Source: an uncultured Clostridia bacterium
GTDB taxonomy: Bacteria > Bacillota > Clostridia > TANB77 > CAG-508
NCBI GenBank assembly: GCA_934167225.1
Contig: CAKPLD010000002.1
Location: forward strand, 13,214 to 77,213
Length of the DNA stretch: 64,000 nucleotides
Reading direction: 5' to 3'
Position 1 is the stretch's first letter. The number at the start of each line of letters is the position of its first letter. Of the stretch, positions 48,501 to 57,394 are shown piece by piece. The notes under the pieces were generated by a model that was given only the letters and a program-made list of their open reading frames with translations, made no database searches and had not been told where the DNA came from. The translations under genes and the position numbers were made by a program.

Positions 48501-49772
48501 GCACTAACAAAATTTATAACAGCAATAAGTAGTGATACAAACATTGAAGATGGAGAATATTTAACAGCAGACGGAAAAGTTGGAAGCAAAACAAATCCAT
48601 ACACAAGGGCAACAAGAGTAGATACAGCAGAATTAAGAGACAATGAAAACTGTCATGACGCAACATATATAATGGTAAAAGATCCTTTAACAGTACCTGC
48701 ACAATCATATATATTGTATGATATAAGAGTATATAACGAAGGAGAAACAGATGTATATGCTGGCGAAATAACAGATCACTTACCAGATTACTTAGACTAT
48801 GTAGATTGCGAATTTAACACAGCATTTGGATGGCAAGTAGGATCAGATGGTAAAACAATAAAGACTTCACATTTAGGATATGATGAAACAGCAAAGAATT
48901 TACTAAAAGCATTTGACAAGAAAACAGACGATGGAGCGGGATCAGGATTAGACTACAGAGATTTACAAGTACTATGTAGAGTAAATGATAATGCCCCAAC
49001 AAATACAAACATAGTAAATGTTGCAGAAATAACAAGATATCAAGACCCAGAAGGTGGAGATATAGATCATGATATAGATTCAACACCAAACAATGTTGAT
49101 AAAAAGAACGAAGATGATGATGATTATGAAGTAATTAATATAAAAACATTTGATTTAAGCTTACTAAAATATGTATCAACAGTATATGTAACAGAAGACG
49201 GAAATACAAAAACAACAGAAACAGGAAATACTGGAGATGACAATACAGATATAATACCAAAAGTAGAAATTAATAAAAAGAAATTAGATTCTACAGTTGT
49301 TAAATTTGGATACACTATAAAAATAACAAACGAAGGAGATATTGCAGGTTATGCAAAAGAAATAACAGATTATATTCCAGAAGGTTTACAATTCTACGGA
49401 GAAGATAATGAAGGTTGGACTGATGAAGGAAATAATGTAATATCTACCAGATTACTTGAAAACAAATTATTACAACCAGGAGAAAGTGCAGAAGTAACAG
49501 TAATATTAAGATGGATAAATGGAAGAAACAATTTAGGTTTGAAAACCAATATTGCAGAAATATCAGAAGATTTTAACGAATGGGGAATCCCAGATAGAGA
49601 TTCAACACCAGACAACCAAGTGCCAGGTGAAGACGATATCGATGATGCATCTGTATTACTTTCAATTACAACAGGTATATTAGGACATATTAATATATAT
49701 GTAGTTTATGGATCAGTTATATTTGTAGTATTTTTAGGTGGAGTAATATTAATTAAAAAATATGTATTATAA
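45582..49772 (+). CDS. Large thioester-domain surface adhesin
   Basis: The 1,396-residue protein has a signal peptide (1 to about 28), an N-terminal domain with the hallmarks of Gram-positive thioester adhesins (YYCLN with Cys84; EQSALWYFTN with Gln232), then four repeats that open with FDLALRK, FDLALQK, VDLALTK and FDLSLLK and contain VFNEGDxDGY-type sequences, like DUF11/isopeptide-bonded stalk domains. It ends in a membrane helix without an LPXTG motif. Cys84-Gln232 should form an internal thioester able to bind host or surface amines covalently. Start set by AGGAAGG 6 bases upstream. Probably monocistronic. Confidence 0.85.
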   Translation: MEMKRNIKKILVAMLILVFGIGTKASFAMQDYQGENALSLTLSYFRYANGDYRDGYALNTVGNEGESHHPIYQIMNGTKGNYYCLNATAGETWLSGTVGTSATYNRAYNLNSQSDIDSLKNDSSLSETYRNVVNSQYLKQILWILDNMYVQGTSDPAQKNELLAKAGIVYGDVDDETLEGKVQQGYRYIAQEGYDYSEKVSKQGKKGYFYYSENGTYNPVNLPDEMIDVAEQSALWYFTNYLDNNSANSTTYDVKSQWLPLLCSHGRENTNTNQWPSMESEVFNEPTDVADVKAEIGKMKQEQAAILCQYLIDAANNNAQNSDEETTGSPLTITPATPNINENKVDNKNYYVVGPIKIDSTRTSVYTLLDTITVNGSTDTGSYISDATGTRNDDQKLGNYVGKEFYVAVPKTSVTGNNIKIDFEGSYKVNQKTLWISTTKTEQPVVEVAPGSEPINLSVNVGINKEFDLALRKAIASVRKAGATETKLISNEEGKLATRKINYVASNIEKEGTAIYNHRKDPVVVEKGDIITYEITVFNEGDMDGYAGEIVDSLPKGLKLYGESNGTITSGNAKYSYIYDEATNKITLTNVSKNVLTAYDGGEKLSSETLKLECEVTQEPSTVTNTYLTNIAYISKEYNSETNTEVTTDRDSDTTNSPSADQNTTGDRYNGYHGGDNKNGDNSKDVYNDGTNNDDYFSGKEDDDDFEVVVVKPAAFDLALQKYISNIYSNGTNKNGRKEPTIDTTKLASKTATTATYTQDKTPIQVKHGDYVTYTFTVYNEGDIDGYVNKITDNIPTGLQFVYAKQPADGKTLIACDSQGKTEEISVDEATYSLISKNNSSWSIDQKDGKLATDTYNGETTTSITCDVKNYLGGTNKLLSAYDSNKDNNNNGDGLDRTSVTVVLRVSAQDGAGVTIRNEAAITEAEDKEGNIQDKDKLTDRDSQTNQWLGKDGDKNYQDDEDYDNIILGNVDLALTKFITAISSDTNIEDGEYLTADGKVGSKTNPYTRATRVDTAELRDNENCHDATYIMVKDPLTVPAQSYILYDIRVYNEGETDVYAGEITDHLPDYLDYVDCEFNTAFGWQVGSDGKTIKTSHLGYDETAKNLLKAFDKKTDDGAGSGLDYRDLQVLCRVNDNAPTNTNIVNVAEITRYQDPEGGDIDHDIDSTPNNVDKKNEDDDDYEVINIKTFDLSLLKYVSTVYVTEDGNTKTTETGNTGDDNTDIIPKVEINKKKLDSTVVKFGYTIKITNEGDIAGYAKEITDYIPEGLQFYGEDNEGWTDEGNNVISTRLLENKLLQPGESAEVTVILRWINGRNNLGLKTNIAEISEDFNEWGIPDRDSTPDNQVPGEDDIDDASVLLSITTGILGHINIYVVYGSVIFVVFLGGVILIKKYVL

Positions 49773-49790
49773 TAAAAAAGATAAAAATTG

Positions 49791-49826
49791 AATGAGACTA
49801 CTTTTTGGAGTAGTCTCATTTAATTT
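49791..49826 (+). terminator. Intrinsic terminator
   Basis: AATGAGACTAC pairs with GTAGTCTCATT, followed by TAATTTTTT. Confidence 0.85.
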
Positions 49827-49918
49827 TTTCATTTTTAATAATTATTCTAATTCGAGCCTACTCTACAATTTTAAAGCCGTGAACTGTAACATGAATTGTA
49901 GTTTTTAGATGAAAATCA

Positions 49919-49947
49919 TTTACAATAAAAAGGGGTTATGTTATAAT
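49919..49947 (+). promoter_or_regulatory. Sigma-A promoter with extended -10
   Basis: TTTACA 49919-49924, 17-base spacer ending TGT, TATAAT 49942-49947; it drives the three-gene operon that follows. Confidence 0.75.
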
Positions 49948-49980
49948 TTATAAAGATATTTAGAGAAGGAAGGAAAATAC

Positions 49981-50910
49981 ATGAATCAAATATTATCGGT
50001 AAATAATAATACAAAGAAAAATGGCAAAAAAGCAAAATCGAGTACACATTCAATTTTAGTTGTTTTTGCTGTAATTTTAATGGTATTTGGAATAGGTTTA
50101 ACATCAACAGGAGCTTATTCATATTATATGAGTTTATCAAATGGACAAGATGACTCTATAGCGTCTGTTGGAAGTACAAAACCAGTTATAACAACAGAAA
50201 GGGAAAATGCCTCAATAGTAAATATAGTTGTAACACATGACAAAGGAATAGCAAGTTTAACATATAAAATAAATGATGAAGAGCCTGTAGAAGTAGATGG
50301 AGATAACAAAATGGAAATAAAACAAGAAGTAGAATTACCAGAAGGAAACCCAACTTTAACAATAACAGCAAAAGATATAAATGGAGTATCATCTTCATAT
50401 GAAAATACATATGAAGTAGATGGTAAACCAACAATTGTTTTAGAGCAAGTAGAAGGTCAAATAAAAGCAACAATAGAGGGAAAAAATAATATAGATTATA
50501 TTATGTACTATTGGGATGAAGATGAAAACAACGGCAATAAAATGACAATAAATGCACCTAAAACAGAAACATTAATAGATGTTATGGCAGGAACACATAC
50601 ATTAAATGTCGTTGCAGTAGACGTAAATGGAGGAGAAACAAAAAAATCTCAAAAAATAATTGGAGATAACAAGCCAAATGTCGAAATAAAAACAAATGGA
50701 AAAGTATTTAGAATAATGGCTTCTGATGATGAAAGTATAGAAAAAATAGAATATACCTTCAATTCAGAAAACAAACAAACAGAACAAGTTGGACAAAAAG
50801 AATATACAAAAGATTTAGAGCTTCAAAGTGGAAAAAATAATTTAACTGTTACAGTATATAATAAAAATGGATTATCAAATACAACAACAGTAGAATACGT
50901 TAAGGAGTAA
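49981..50910 (+). CDS. Membrane-anchored protein with Ig-like repeats
   Basis: The 309-residue protein has a short cytoplasmic tail, a membrane helix (about 22-45) and three beta-rich modules of about 80 residues each ending in patterns like LTITAKDINGVSS, LNVVAVDVNGGET and LTVTVYNKNGLSN, typical of bacterial Ig-like folds. It should face outwards. GGAAGG precedes the ATG. The ribosome site of the next gene lies within its last codons, so it is coupled to the GGDDF protein. Function unknown; an external sensor or scaffold is plausible. Confidence 0.8.
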   Translation: MNQILSVNNNTKKNGKKAKSSTHSILVVFAVILMVFGIGLTSTGAYSYYMSLSNGQDDSIASVGSTKPVITTERENASIVNIVVTHDKGIASLTYKINDEEPVEVDGDNKMEIKQEVELPEGNPTLTITAKDINGVSSSYENTYEVDGKPTIVLEQVEGQIKATIEGKNNIDYIMYYWDEDENNGNKMTINAPKTETLIDVMAGTHTLNVVAVDVNGGETKKSQKIIGDNKPNVEIKTNGKVFRIMASDDESIEKIEYTFNSENKQTEQVGQKEYTKDLELQSGKNNLTVTVYNKNGLSNTTTVEYVKE

Positions 50911-50914
50911 AGCA

Positions 50915-51847
50915 ATGATAAATGAAGTATATATAATAGATGATGATGAATCTTCATTATTAGTATTTAGAGAGCTTTTTAGAGAGGACAAAGGGTATAA
51001 ATTTATAAGTGTTAAATCAGAACAAATAGAAATGGCACTAAAAAATATACCATCACTAATAGTAATAAATGAAGACGCAATAAAAATGGATGTACTAGAT
51101 GTATGCCGTAAAATAAGAAAAGATGAAGATAATACAATTACACCAGTAATTGTAGTTTCTTCTAATGGACGAAGAGAGCACAGAATGAAGATTTTAAATG
51201 AATCTATAGAATATTTCATAAAAAAACCAGTAGATGAAGGATATTTATATTATACTGTAAAAAACCTAATGAGACTACTTACAATAAATAGAAGAATGAG
51301 TCCTTTAACAGGATTACCAGGAAATGTACAAATAAATTCAGAACTAAAAAAACATTTATTAAAAAACGAAGAATTTTCAATTCTATATTTTGACTTGGAC
51401 AACTTTAAAGCATATAACGATGTATATGGATTTTTAAAGGGAGATCAAATAATAGAATATACAGCGAATATAATTTTAAATGCTGTACATAATTATGGAA
51501 ACGGGTTTGTAGGACATATTGGAGGAGATGACTTTATTGCGGTAATGCCAGGAAAAGATGTTGAAAAACTTTGCCAAGCCGTAATTTGCGATTTTGACAA
51601 TGGAATACCAAAGTTTTACAACGAAAAAGATAGAGAAGATGGCTATATAGAAGTAGCAAATAGAAAAGGAATAATAGAAAAATTCCCATTAACATCTATT
51701 TCAATAGCAGTTGTTGTAGCAGATAGAGGAAGGTTTGCAAATATTCTAGAAATAGGAGATGTTGCAGCACAAGTAAAGCATGCAGTAAAAGCTGTTATGG
51801 GAAGTAGTTATGCAATAGATAGACGAAGAAAAAATATAAATGCTTAA
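50915..51847 (+). CDS. Receiver-GGDEF protein (GGDDF site, degenerate receiver)
   Basis: The 310-residue protein has an N-terminal receiver-like domain (IIDDDES present, Lys in IKKPVDE present) in which the phospho-acceptor position reads Asn (LIVINED), so phosphorylation is doubtful. The C-terminal domain is a GGDEF-type diguanylate cyclase with GGDDF and the substrate-binding DLDNFKAYND. No inhibitory RxxD site is obvious. It may make cyclic di-GMP, the counterpart of the HD-GYP protein at 1.3 kb. AAGGAG precedes the ATG; the gene is coupled to its neighbour upstream and 28 bases from the next. Confidence 0.87.
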   Translation: MINEVYIIDDDESSLLVFRELFREDKGYKFISVKSEQIEMALKNIPSLIVINEDAIKMDVLDVCRKIRKDEDNTITPVIVVSSNGRREHRMKILNESIEYFIKKPVDEGYLYYTVKNLMRLLTINRRMSPLTGLPGNVQINSELKKHLLKNEEFSILYFDLDNFKAYNDVYGFLKGDQIIEYTANIILNAVHNYGNGFVGHIGGDDFIAVMPGKDVEKLCQAVICDFDNGIPKFYNEKDREDGYIEVANRKGIIEKFPLTSISIAVVVADRGRFANILEIGDVAAQVKHAVKAVMGSSYAIDRRRKNINA

Positions 51848-51875
51848 GTGATGTAAAAGCTAGGGAGGGATAATA

Positions 51876-53648
51876 ATGTATGAAAGGAATGCAATAGTAC
51901 TTGAAAGATATTTTAATCAAATGTTTGGTTACAATATGACAAATAACATAAAAACAAATTTTACAGACTATAGTGAGTTAGTTGAATGTTTAGACAAGTA
52001 CAAAGATATAGCAGAAGAAGAAGATAGTATAATACAAGATTATGATTTAATTGCAAATAAAATAAGAGATATACAAAAGAAACAAGAAACATTAGGCAAG
52101 AAAGATCTAAAATATCAAGGGGAAAGAGAAGAACTTTTTCAAAATATAGATGAAGATGCAGAAGAAATAAAAAGAAAATTTGATAATATAAATAGTAACA
52201 TTGAACAAATTAATGAGCAAATAAAGCAAAATGCAAACGAATTTATAGAAGCAATATCAGAATTTAATGAAAAAAGCTCTATAAGAGCTACTTGTGGAAG
52301 ATCAAGAAAAAATATAGAAAATGAATATAATCAAAAATTAAATAAAATCCTAGATGACTATAAAAACATAGATATAGATATAGCAAGAAAAGCTAAACAG
52401 TTTGTAGATACACCAACAGAGGATATTGAAAAAGAATTAAAAGAAAAAATTCAAAAAAATGGTTCAAAAGAAAAAATACAATTTAATATGGATGTAATAA
52501 CAAAAGCTATTACATTATGTGTGGACATTCAAAAACGTGAAACAGAAATTCTAGCTAATGTATATGAAAAAACAAATAAATTATTTACTGAAATAAAAAA
52601 CAATACCACAAAAGGAGATAGACATAGAAAAATTATTAAAGATTCAAAAAGCAAAATGGCATTTGTAACAGCCTTAAAGGAATATTTAGTTCAATTCTTA
52701 GATAATGAAAGACTAACAGCAGTAAATGGTGAAGAAGAACACAACAAATTAATGAAAGAGGCTTGCAAAAACCTAGAAGAAGATTTAATACAAATAAACA
52801 ATTTATATACATTACTATTAAAAGAAATATCTAAAAAAGTAAATAAAAAATCATATGCAGAATTATATAATATAGAATATTTACAAGATTTAGAAAAAAA
52901 ATCCGAAGAATTTGAAAAACAAATAAAGAAATTAAACCTTCCAGTAACAATAATAAACCCAAACTATTGGCGAATTGAAGGAATGAAAAAAATATATGAT
53001 GTATTTTCAAAAACTGTCACAGAAGAATATGGGCGTGACTTATCAGAATATATACCAGAGCCAGAAGAAACAATAGAAGAATCACCAGAATTTGAAGACG
53101 ACTGGGATGATGATGTTGAAGATGAAGAGCCAAAAGAAGTAAAAAAAGAAACACCTAAAACAAAAGCAAAAAGGAAAATAAAAAATGTAACTCAGGAATC
53201 AGACGATCCAAAATCTGAAATAGATAAAAAAATAGACATGATTTTAGGTTTCGACGGACAAAGTGAAACTCAAAATGACGATTGGGAAGACGACGAAGAT
53301 GACGACTTTGAAGATGAAGACGAAGAAAAAGAAAATGATGAGAATGACGTATATTATGATATATGGGGAAATGATATTTCAGATGATGACGATGAAGATG
53401 ACGAAAATGATGATATTGAAAACGATTTTGACGATGACTTTGGCGATGATGAAGAATATGACAATGATGACGAAGACGATATGACTGAAGATGACCACGA
53501 TTTTGATGATGATGATTGGGACGACGACGAAGAAGAAGATGAGGATGATAGAAAAGCACATCATGAAGAGAATTGGGAAGATGAGTTTGTAAACGTGAAG
53601 GAAAAGAGTAAGAAGAAAAAGGGATTTTTTGGTAAGTTTAGGAAATAG
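51876..53648 (+). CDS. Coiled-coil protein with long acidic tail
   Basis: The 590-residue protein is mostly helical with coiled-coil segments (about 40-260 and 310-370), then from about 385 an extremely acidic low-complexity tail of Asp and Glu with a few aromatic spots (DDDWDDDEEEDED) and a basic end (KSKKKKGFFGKFRK). No signal peptide or membrane segment. AGGGAGGGA precedes the ATG. I do not recognise the family. As the last gene of the operon with the Ig-like membrane protein and GGDDF protein it may be a cytoplasmic partner of that pair (inference). Confidence 0.75.
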   Translation: MYERNAIVLERYFNQMFGYNMTNNIKTNFTDYSELVECLDKYKDIAEEEDSIIQDYDLIANKIRDIQKKQETLGKKDLKYQGEREELFQNIDEDAEEIKRKFDNINSNIEQINEQIKQNANEFIEAISEFNEKSSIRATCGRSRKNIENEYNQKLNKILDDYKNIDIDIARKAKQFVDTPTEDIEKELKEKIQKNGSKEKIQFNMDVITKAITLCVDIQKRETEILANVYEKTNKLFTEIKNNTTKGDRHRKIIKDSKSKMAFVTALKEYLVQFLDNERLTAVNGEEEHNKLMKEACKNLEEDLIQINNLYTLLLKEISKKVNKKSYAELYNIEYLQDLEKKSEEFEKQIKKLNLPVTIINPNYWRIEGMKKIYDVFSKTVTEEYGRDLSEYIPEPEETIEESPEFEDDWDDDVEDEEPKEVKKETPKTKAKRKIKNVTQESDDPKSEIDKKIDMILGFDGQSETQNDDWEDDEDDDFEDEDEEKENDENDVYYDIWGNDISDDDDEDDENDDIENDFDDDFGDDEEYDNDDEDDMTEDDHDFDDDDWDDDEEEDEDDRKAHHEENWEDEFVNVKEKSKKKKGFFGKFRK

Positions 53649-53656
53649 AATAGGAG

Positions 53657-53689
53657 AAGAGGTTTCTTGAAAATACAAGAAACCTCTTT
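53657..53689 (+). terminator. Intrinsic terminator
   Basis: GAGGTTTCTTG pairs with CAAGAAACCTC, T3 follows; it closes the three-gene operon. Confidence 0.8.
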
Positions 53690-53698
53690 GCGCTGTAA

Positions 53699-54133
53699 TT
53701 AATCTGAGTAGCCAACTCCGTAAAAGCGCAATACCAGCTTGTGATCACCACAGCCACATTGAAAATGCTCTACTTGCTCGCATTCGGTTGTTGCGATATT
53801 GTAAGAGCTTGATTGGTTACACGTCTTGCATGTAACAAGAGCCACAATAACTGTATCTTGTTTAGCAGCTAAGACAATGTCATCTTCTTGTTCATCTTCA
53901 TCTGCATGCATATGCAGAGTGTCGTTTCCTACAGAAGCAACAACCCTATATTGGGCTGATTCAGCTTCGCTTACTATTCCGTCGGAATATGACTTCACAG
54001 TTATATTCCAAGAGGAATCATCGGAAGTATTTGTAGTACCGTTATTCCCAATTGCCATTTGGCAACCAGTTATTAATACCAGCACAAACAGAGTAAGAAA
54101 AATAGACACAATGACTTTTTTTGTTTTTTTCAT
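53699..54133 (-). CDS. Lipoprotein with C-terminal CxxC/CxC cluster, atypical base composition
   Basis: The 144-residue protein starts MKKTKK at 54133, with CAGGAGG 9 bases upstream. It has a lipoprotein signal ending LVLITGC. The mature part is beta-rich and ends with a Cys cluster (TCKTC, FQCGCGDH) that could bind a metal. The gene is visibly richer in G+C than all its neighbours, suggesting recent acquisition. It lies between an operon end and the rpsI terminator as a single gene. Function unknown. Confidence 0.75.
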   Translation of the reverse strand: MKKTKKVIVSIFLTLFVLVLITGCQMAIGNNGTTNTSDDSSWNITVKSYSDGIVSEAESAQYRVVASVGNDTLHMHADEDEQEDDIVLAAKQDTVIVALVTCKTCNQSSSYNIATTECEQVEHFQCGCGDHKLVLRFYGVGYSD

Positions 54134-54218
54134 GTTGGAAAAACCTCCTGTATGATTAAAGTTAAGGTGCATTGACCTGTACACTTAACATAATACCACA
54201 TTTTCCAAAAATTGTCAA

Positions 54219-54253
54219 TAAAAACAAAACCAGCAATCCCAAGATTGCTGGTT
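54219..54253 (-). terminator. Terminator after rpsI
   Basis: On the minus strand AACCAGCAATC pairs with GATTGCTGGTT and is followed by TTGTTTTTATT. Confidence 0.85.
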
Positions 54254-54283
54254 AACTCTATAAACTCTCGACAGAGCAAAATA

Positions 54284-54685
54284 TTAACGTTTGCTAAATT
54301 GTGGAGCTTTTCTAGCTTTTTTAAGACCATATTTCTTTCTTTCTTTCATACGAGGATCTCTTGTTAAGAATCCGTTTGATTTTAAGATTGGTCTATATTC
54401 ACTATCAGCTTCATTTAAAGCTCTAGCTATACCATGACGTACAGCTCCAGCTTGACCTGTGTATCCTCCACCTTTTACAGTAGAAATTACATCATATTTA
54501 GCTGTTGTGTTAGTAACTGTTAAAGGTTGTTTAACTATAACTTTTAAAGTTTCTAATCCAAAATATTCATCTAAATCTTTTCCATTAACTGTTATTTTTC
54601 CAGTTCCTTCTATAAGTCTTACTCTAGCTACTGCGTCTTTTCTTCTACCAGTACCGTAGTAATATTTTTTATCTGCGTTAGACAT
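54284..54685 (-). CDS. rpsI: 30S ribosomal protein S9
   Basis: The 133-residue protein has [16 protein letters not shown] at the start, [19 protein letters not shown] in the middle and the conserved basic tail [17 protein letters not shown]. It is the second gene of the rplM-rpsI operon (19-base gap). Confidence 0.98.
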   Translation of the reverse strand: MSNADKKYYYGTGRRKDAVARVRLIEGTGKITVNGKDLDEYFGLETLKVIVKQPLTVTNTTAKYDVISTVKGGGYTGQAGAVRHGIARALNEADSEYRPILKSNGFLTRDPRMKERKKYGLKKARKAPQFSKR

Positions 54686-54704
54686 TTATATTCCTCCCTT
54701 TAAA

Positions 54705-55139
54705 TTAAAAATTCCATATTTCTGGTTTTTGTGCTTGATTTTCGTGTTCTGAACCACCATATACTCTTAATTTTTTAAGCATTTGAGCTCCTAAAGAGTT
54801 GTGTGGTAACATTCCTTTAACAGCTAACATCATAGCTTTTTCAGGATTTTTTTCTAACATATCTTTTGCAGAAACTTCTTTCATTCCACCAATGTATCCA
54901 GAGTGATGTCTGTAAACTTTTTGGTTTAATTTGTTTCCTGTTAACATTACATCTTTACAATTTAAAATTATAACATGATCACCTGTATCTATATTTTTTG
55001 TATAGATTGGTTTATGTTTTCCGGCAAGTAATCTTGCTGCTTCTGTTGCAACTCTACCTAATGGTTTGTTTGCTGCATCGATTATATACCATTTTCTTTG
55101 TATTTCACTTTTTTTCACACTATATGTCATATTATTCAT
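54705..55139 (-). CDS. rplM: 50S ribosomal protein L13
   Basis: The 144-residue protein has [31 protein letters not shown] and [26 protein letters not shown] precedes the ATG by 11 bases. The 120-base leader upstream (to about 55260) contains a conserved-looking GC patch at 55199-55216, which may be an autoregulatory L13 leader, but I could not confirm a fold. Confidence 0.98.
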   Translation of the reverse strand: MNNMTYSVKKSEIQRKWYIIDAANKPLGRVATEAARLLAGKHKPIYTKNIDTGDHVIILNCKDVMLTGNKLNQKVYRHHSGYIGGMKEVSAKDMLEKNPEKAMMLAVKGMLPHNSLGAQMLKKLRVYGGSEHENQAQKPEIWNF

Positions 55140-55298
55140 GGTAAAATGTACCCTCCTATTTTAATTAATATATATATTTATATGATAATTAAATTTAAAA
55201 CCACCGGGGAGAAGTCTTACATTTAATTCATATTTTCTCATAATACTGAATAATTTTATTACAAAAAAGTAAATTTGTCAAGGGGTTTAGCGATTTTT

Positions 55299-56873
55299 AT
55301 GTTAAATAAAAAGGAAAGTATACTTAAAGGAATTATATCTTTATTGGTGTCACAGGTATTTATTAAGATAATTGGTTTAATATATAAGTTATATTTAACA
55401 AATAAAGATGGATTTGGTGATAGTGGAAATGCAATATATAGTAGTGGGTTTCAAATTTATGCATTACTTCTTACTTTTTCTTCAACAGGCGTTCCAAATG
55501 CTATTTCATATTTGGTATCTGAAAGATTAGCAGTAGGGGATAATAGAGGAGCACACAAAATTTTTAAAATTGCATTTGTAACTTTTGCAATGATTGGAAT
55601 AACAGGTTCAATTTTGCTATTTATGGGAGCTAATGTAATTGCAAATAGTTGGATTCAAATTCCAGAAGCTAAATATTCTTTAGTAGCACTATCACCATCA
55701 ATATTTTTTGTGTCTATAACATCTGTAATAAGGGGATATTTTAATGGAAGACAAAATTTTTCGCTTACAGCTAAATCCCAGACTATTGAGCAAATATTTA
55801 AAACAGTATTTACAGTTGCACTTGTAGAATTAGTTGTAATTTTGGGAAAAGAAAATGCTCAAATCATGGCTGCATCTGCCAATATGGCAACAACAATTGC
55901 AACAATTTCAAGCTTTATATATATTTATTTATATTATAGAATGAAAAGGCGTGAAATAGGGCAAGAAATAGCCGAAACTGTAAATTATAAACCAACAAGA
56001 ATTAGAAAAACTTTAAAAAAAATAATAAATGTTGCTTTACCAATATCAATAAGTAGTTTAATATCATCATTTGGAAAAAATATAGATTCAATAACAATTG
56101 TAAGATTTTTAAAAAGATTTTTAACTGAGGAAGAAGCTAAAATTCAATATGGAATTTTAAGTGGGAAGATAGATAGTTTGTGTAGTTTACCATTTGCATT
56201 AAATGTAGCATTTATTACAACAATGGTTCCAAGTATTTCGAAGTCAATGGCAAAGAAAAATTTCGATGAAGTAAAAAGCAAGGCCGAAAAATATATTCTG
56301 ATAAGTATTTTAATTGCACTTCCTATTGCTTCAACAATGTTTATATACCCAAATGAAATAATGAAAATACTATTTCCAAACGCACAAAATGGTGCAATGT
56401 ATTTAAAAGCAAGTAGTATAGCTATAATATTTATGTTAATTGCTCAAACAGTAAATGGTATACTTCAAGGCATAGGGAAAGTTAACATTCCGGCAATTTC
56501 ATTTGGAATAGGGATGATTATAAAATTTTTATGCAATATTTTTTTAATACCAAATCCTCGCATAGGAATATATGGGGCAATAGTGGGAAACATTTTATGT
56601 AATATGGTAGCATGTAGTATATCAATAATAGTTTTATTTAAAAGCATTGATTTAAAGGTAAACATAAATAATTTTATATTAAAACCAATTATTATAACTA
56701 TTGTTATTAATGTAATATCCATTTTTTTATATAATAAGCTTAAATGTATAAAAATAGGCTATTTGGCAATAATAGTATCATTAATGGTAAGTTACTTAAT
56801 TTATTTAGTACTAATTGTCATATTTAAAATATATCCCATAGGGAAAATAAAAATAAAAAAAATTCCTAAATAA
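55299..56873 (+). CDS. SpoVB/MurJ-type lipid flippase
   Basis: About 524 residues with 14 predicted membrane helices, from the MOP superfamily: LKGIISLLVSQVFIKIIGLIY at the start (first part shown) and the polysaccharide-biosynthesis signature ISYLVSERLA and RGYFNGRQNF. Such proteins flip lipid-linked wall precursors; SpoVB-type members serve spore cortex synthesis. I place the start at the ATG 55299; a TTG at 55275 has no ribosome site. The AAGGGG before the ATG is 12 bases away, so translation may be weak. Confidence 0.87.
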   Translation: MLNKKESILKGIISLLVSQVFIKIIGLIYKLYLTNKDGFGDSGNAIYSSGFQIYALLLTFSSTGVPNAISYLVSERLAVGDNRGAHKIFKIAFVTFAMIGITGSILLFMGANVIANSWIQIPEAKYSLVALSPSIFFVSITSVIRGYFNGRQNFSLTAKSQTIEQIFKTVFTVALVELVVILGKENAQIMAASANMATTIATISSFIYIYLYYRMKRREIGQEIAETVNYKPTRIRKTLKKIINVALPISISSLISSFGKNIDSITIVRFLKRFLTEEEAKIQYGILSGKIDSLCSLPFALNVAFITTMVPSISKSMAKKNFDEVKSKAEKYILISILIALPIASTMFIYPNEIMKILFPNAQNGAMYLKASSIAIIFMLIAQTVNGILQGIGKVNIPAISFGIGMIIKFLCNIFLIPNPRIGIYGAIVGNILCNMVACSISIIVLFKSIDLKVNINNFILKPIIITIVINVISIFLYNKLKCIKIGYLAIIVSLMVSYLIYLVLIVIFKIYPIGKIKIKKIPK

Positions 56874-56984
56874 AGAGGGATTTTATCGAAGATTGGCGAA
56901 TAAATTAAATAAAGTAGGTTATAGAAGTGCAACAAAGTAGCATTAAAAGTAACTACATAACACATATTTTAGGAGGTAATTATA

Positions 56985-57269
56985 ATGAACAAAGCTGAAT
57001 TAGTAGCAGCAGTAGCTGCAAAAACAGGAGAAACAAAAAAAGCAGCAGAAGCATCAGTTAATGCATTTGTTGAAGTAATAACAGAAGCATTACAAGAAGG
57101 AGATAAAATCCAATTAGTAGGATTCGGATCTTTCGAAGTTAGAAAGAGAGCTGCAAGAAAAGGAAGAAATCCACAAACTAAGGAAGAAATAAAAATACCT
57201 GCATCAAAAGCTCCAGTATTCAAAGCTGGTAAAGCATTAAAGGATGTTGTAAATAGCAGTAAAAAATAA
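56985..57269 (+). CDS. hup: DNA-binding protein HU
   Basis: The 94-residue protein is full length: [30 protein letters not shown] (DNA-binding beta arm) and [11 protein letters not shown]. It bends and compacts chromosomal DNA. AGGAGG precedes the ATG by 9 bases. Compact synonymous codon use suggests high expression. Confidence 0.97.
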   Translation: MNKAELVAAVAAKTGETKKAAEASVNAFVEVITEALQEGDKIQLVGFGSFEVRKRAARKGRNPQTKEEIKIPASKAPVFKAGKALKDVVNSSKK

Positions 57270-57286
57270 TTTTAATTAATAGATTT

Positions 57287-57328
57287 AAAGCTTTTATGAG
57301 AGTTGAGAACTTTTATAGGAGCTTTTTG
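57287..57328 (+). terminator. Probable terminator after hup
   Basis: AAAGCT-TTAT pairs imperfectly with ATA-GGAGCTTT, and T5 follows. Confidence 0.55.
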
Positions 57329-57394
57329 TTATGTAAGGAATAAATACATACATAAACTCATATAATTTATAAAAAACATAAATGTGAGGTTATT

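Noticed and set aside
53155..53678. Long antisense frames opposite the acidic tail
   Set aside because: They are produced by the GAT/GAA-rich repeat on the other strand and have no start signals.
55140..55260. L13 autoregulatory leader upstream of rplM
   Set aside because: A GC patch is present, but I could not draw the conserved structure with confidence.
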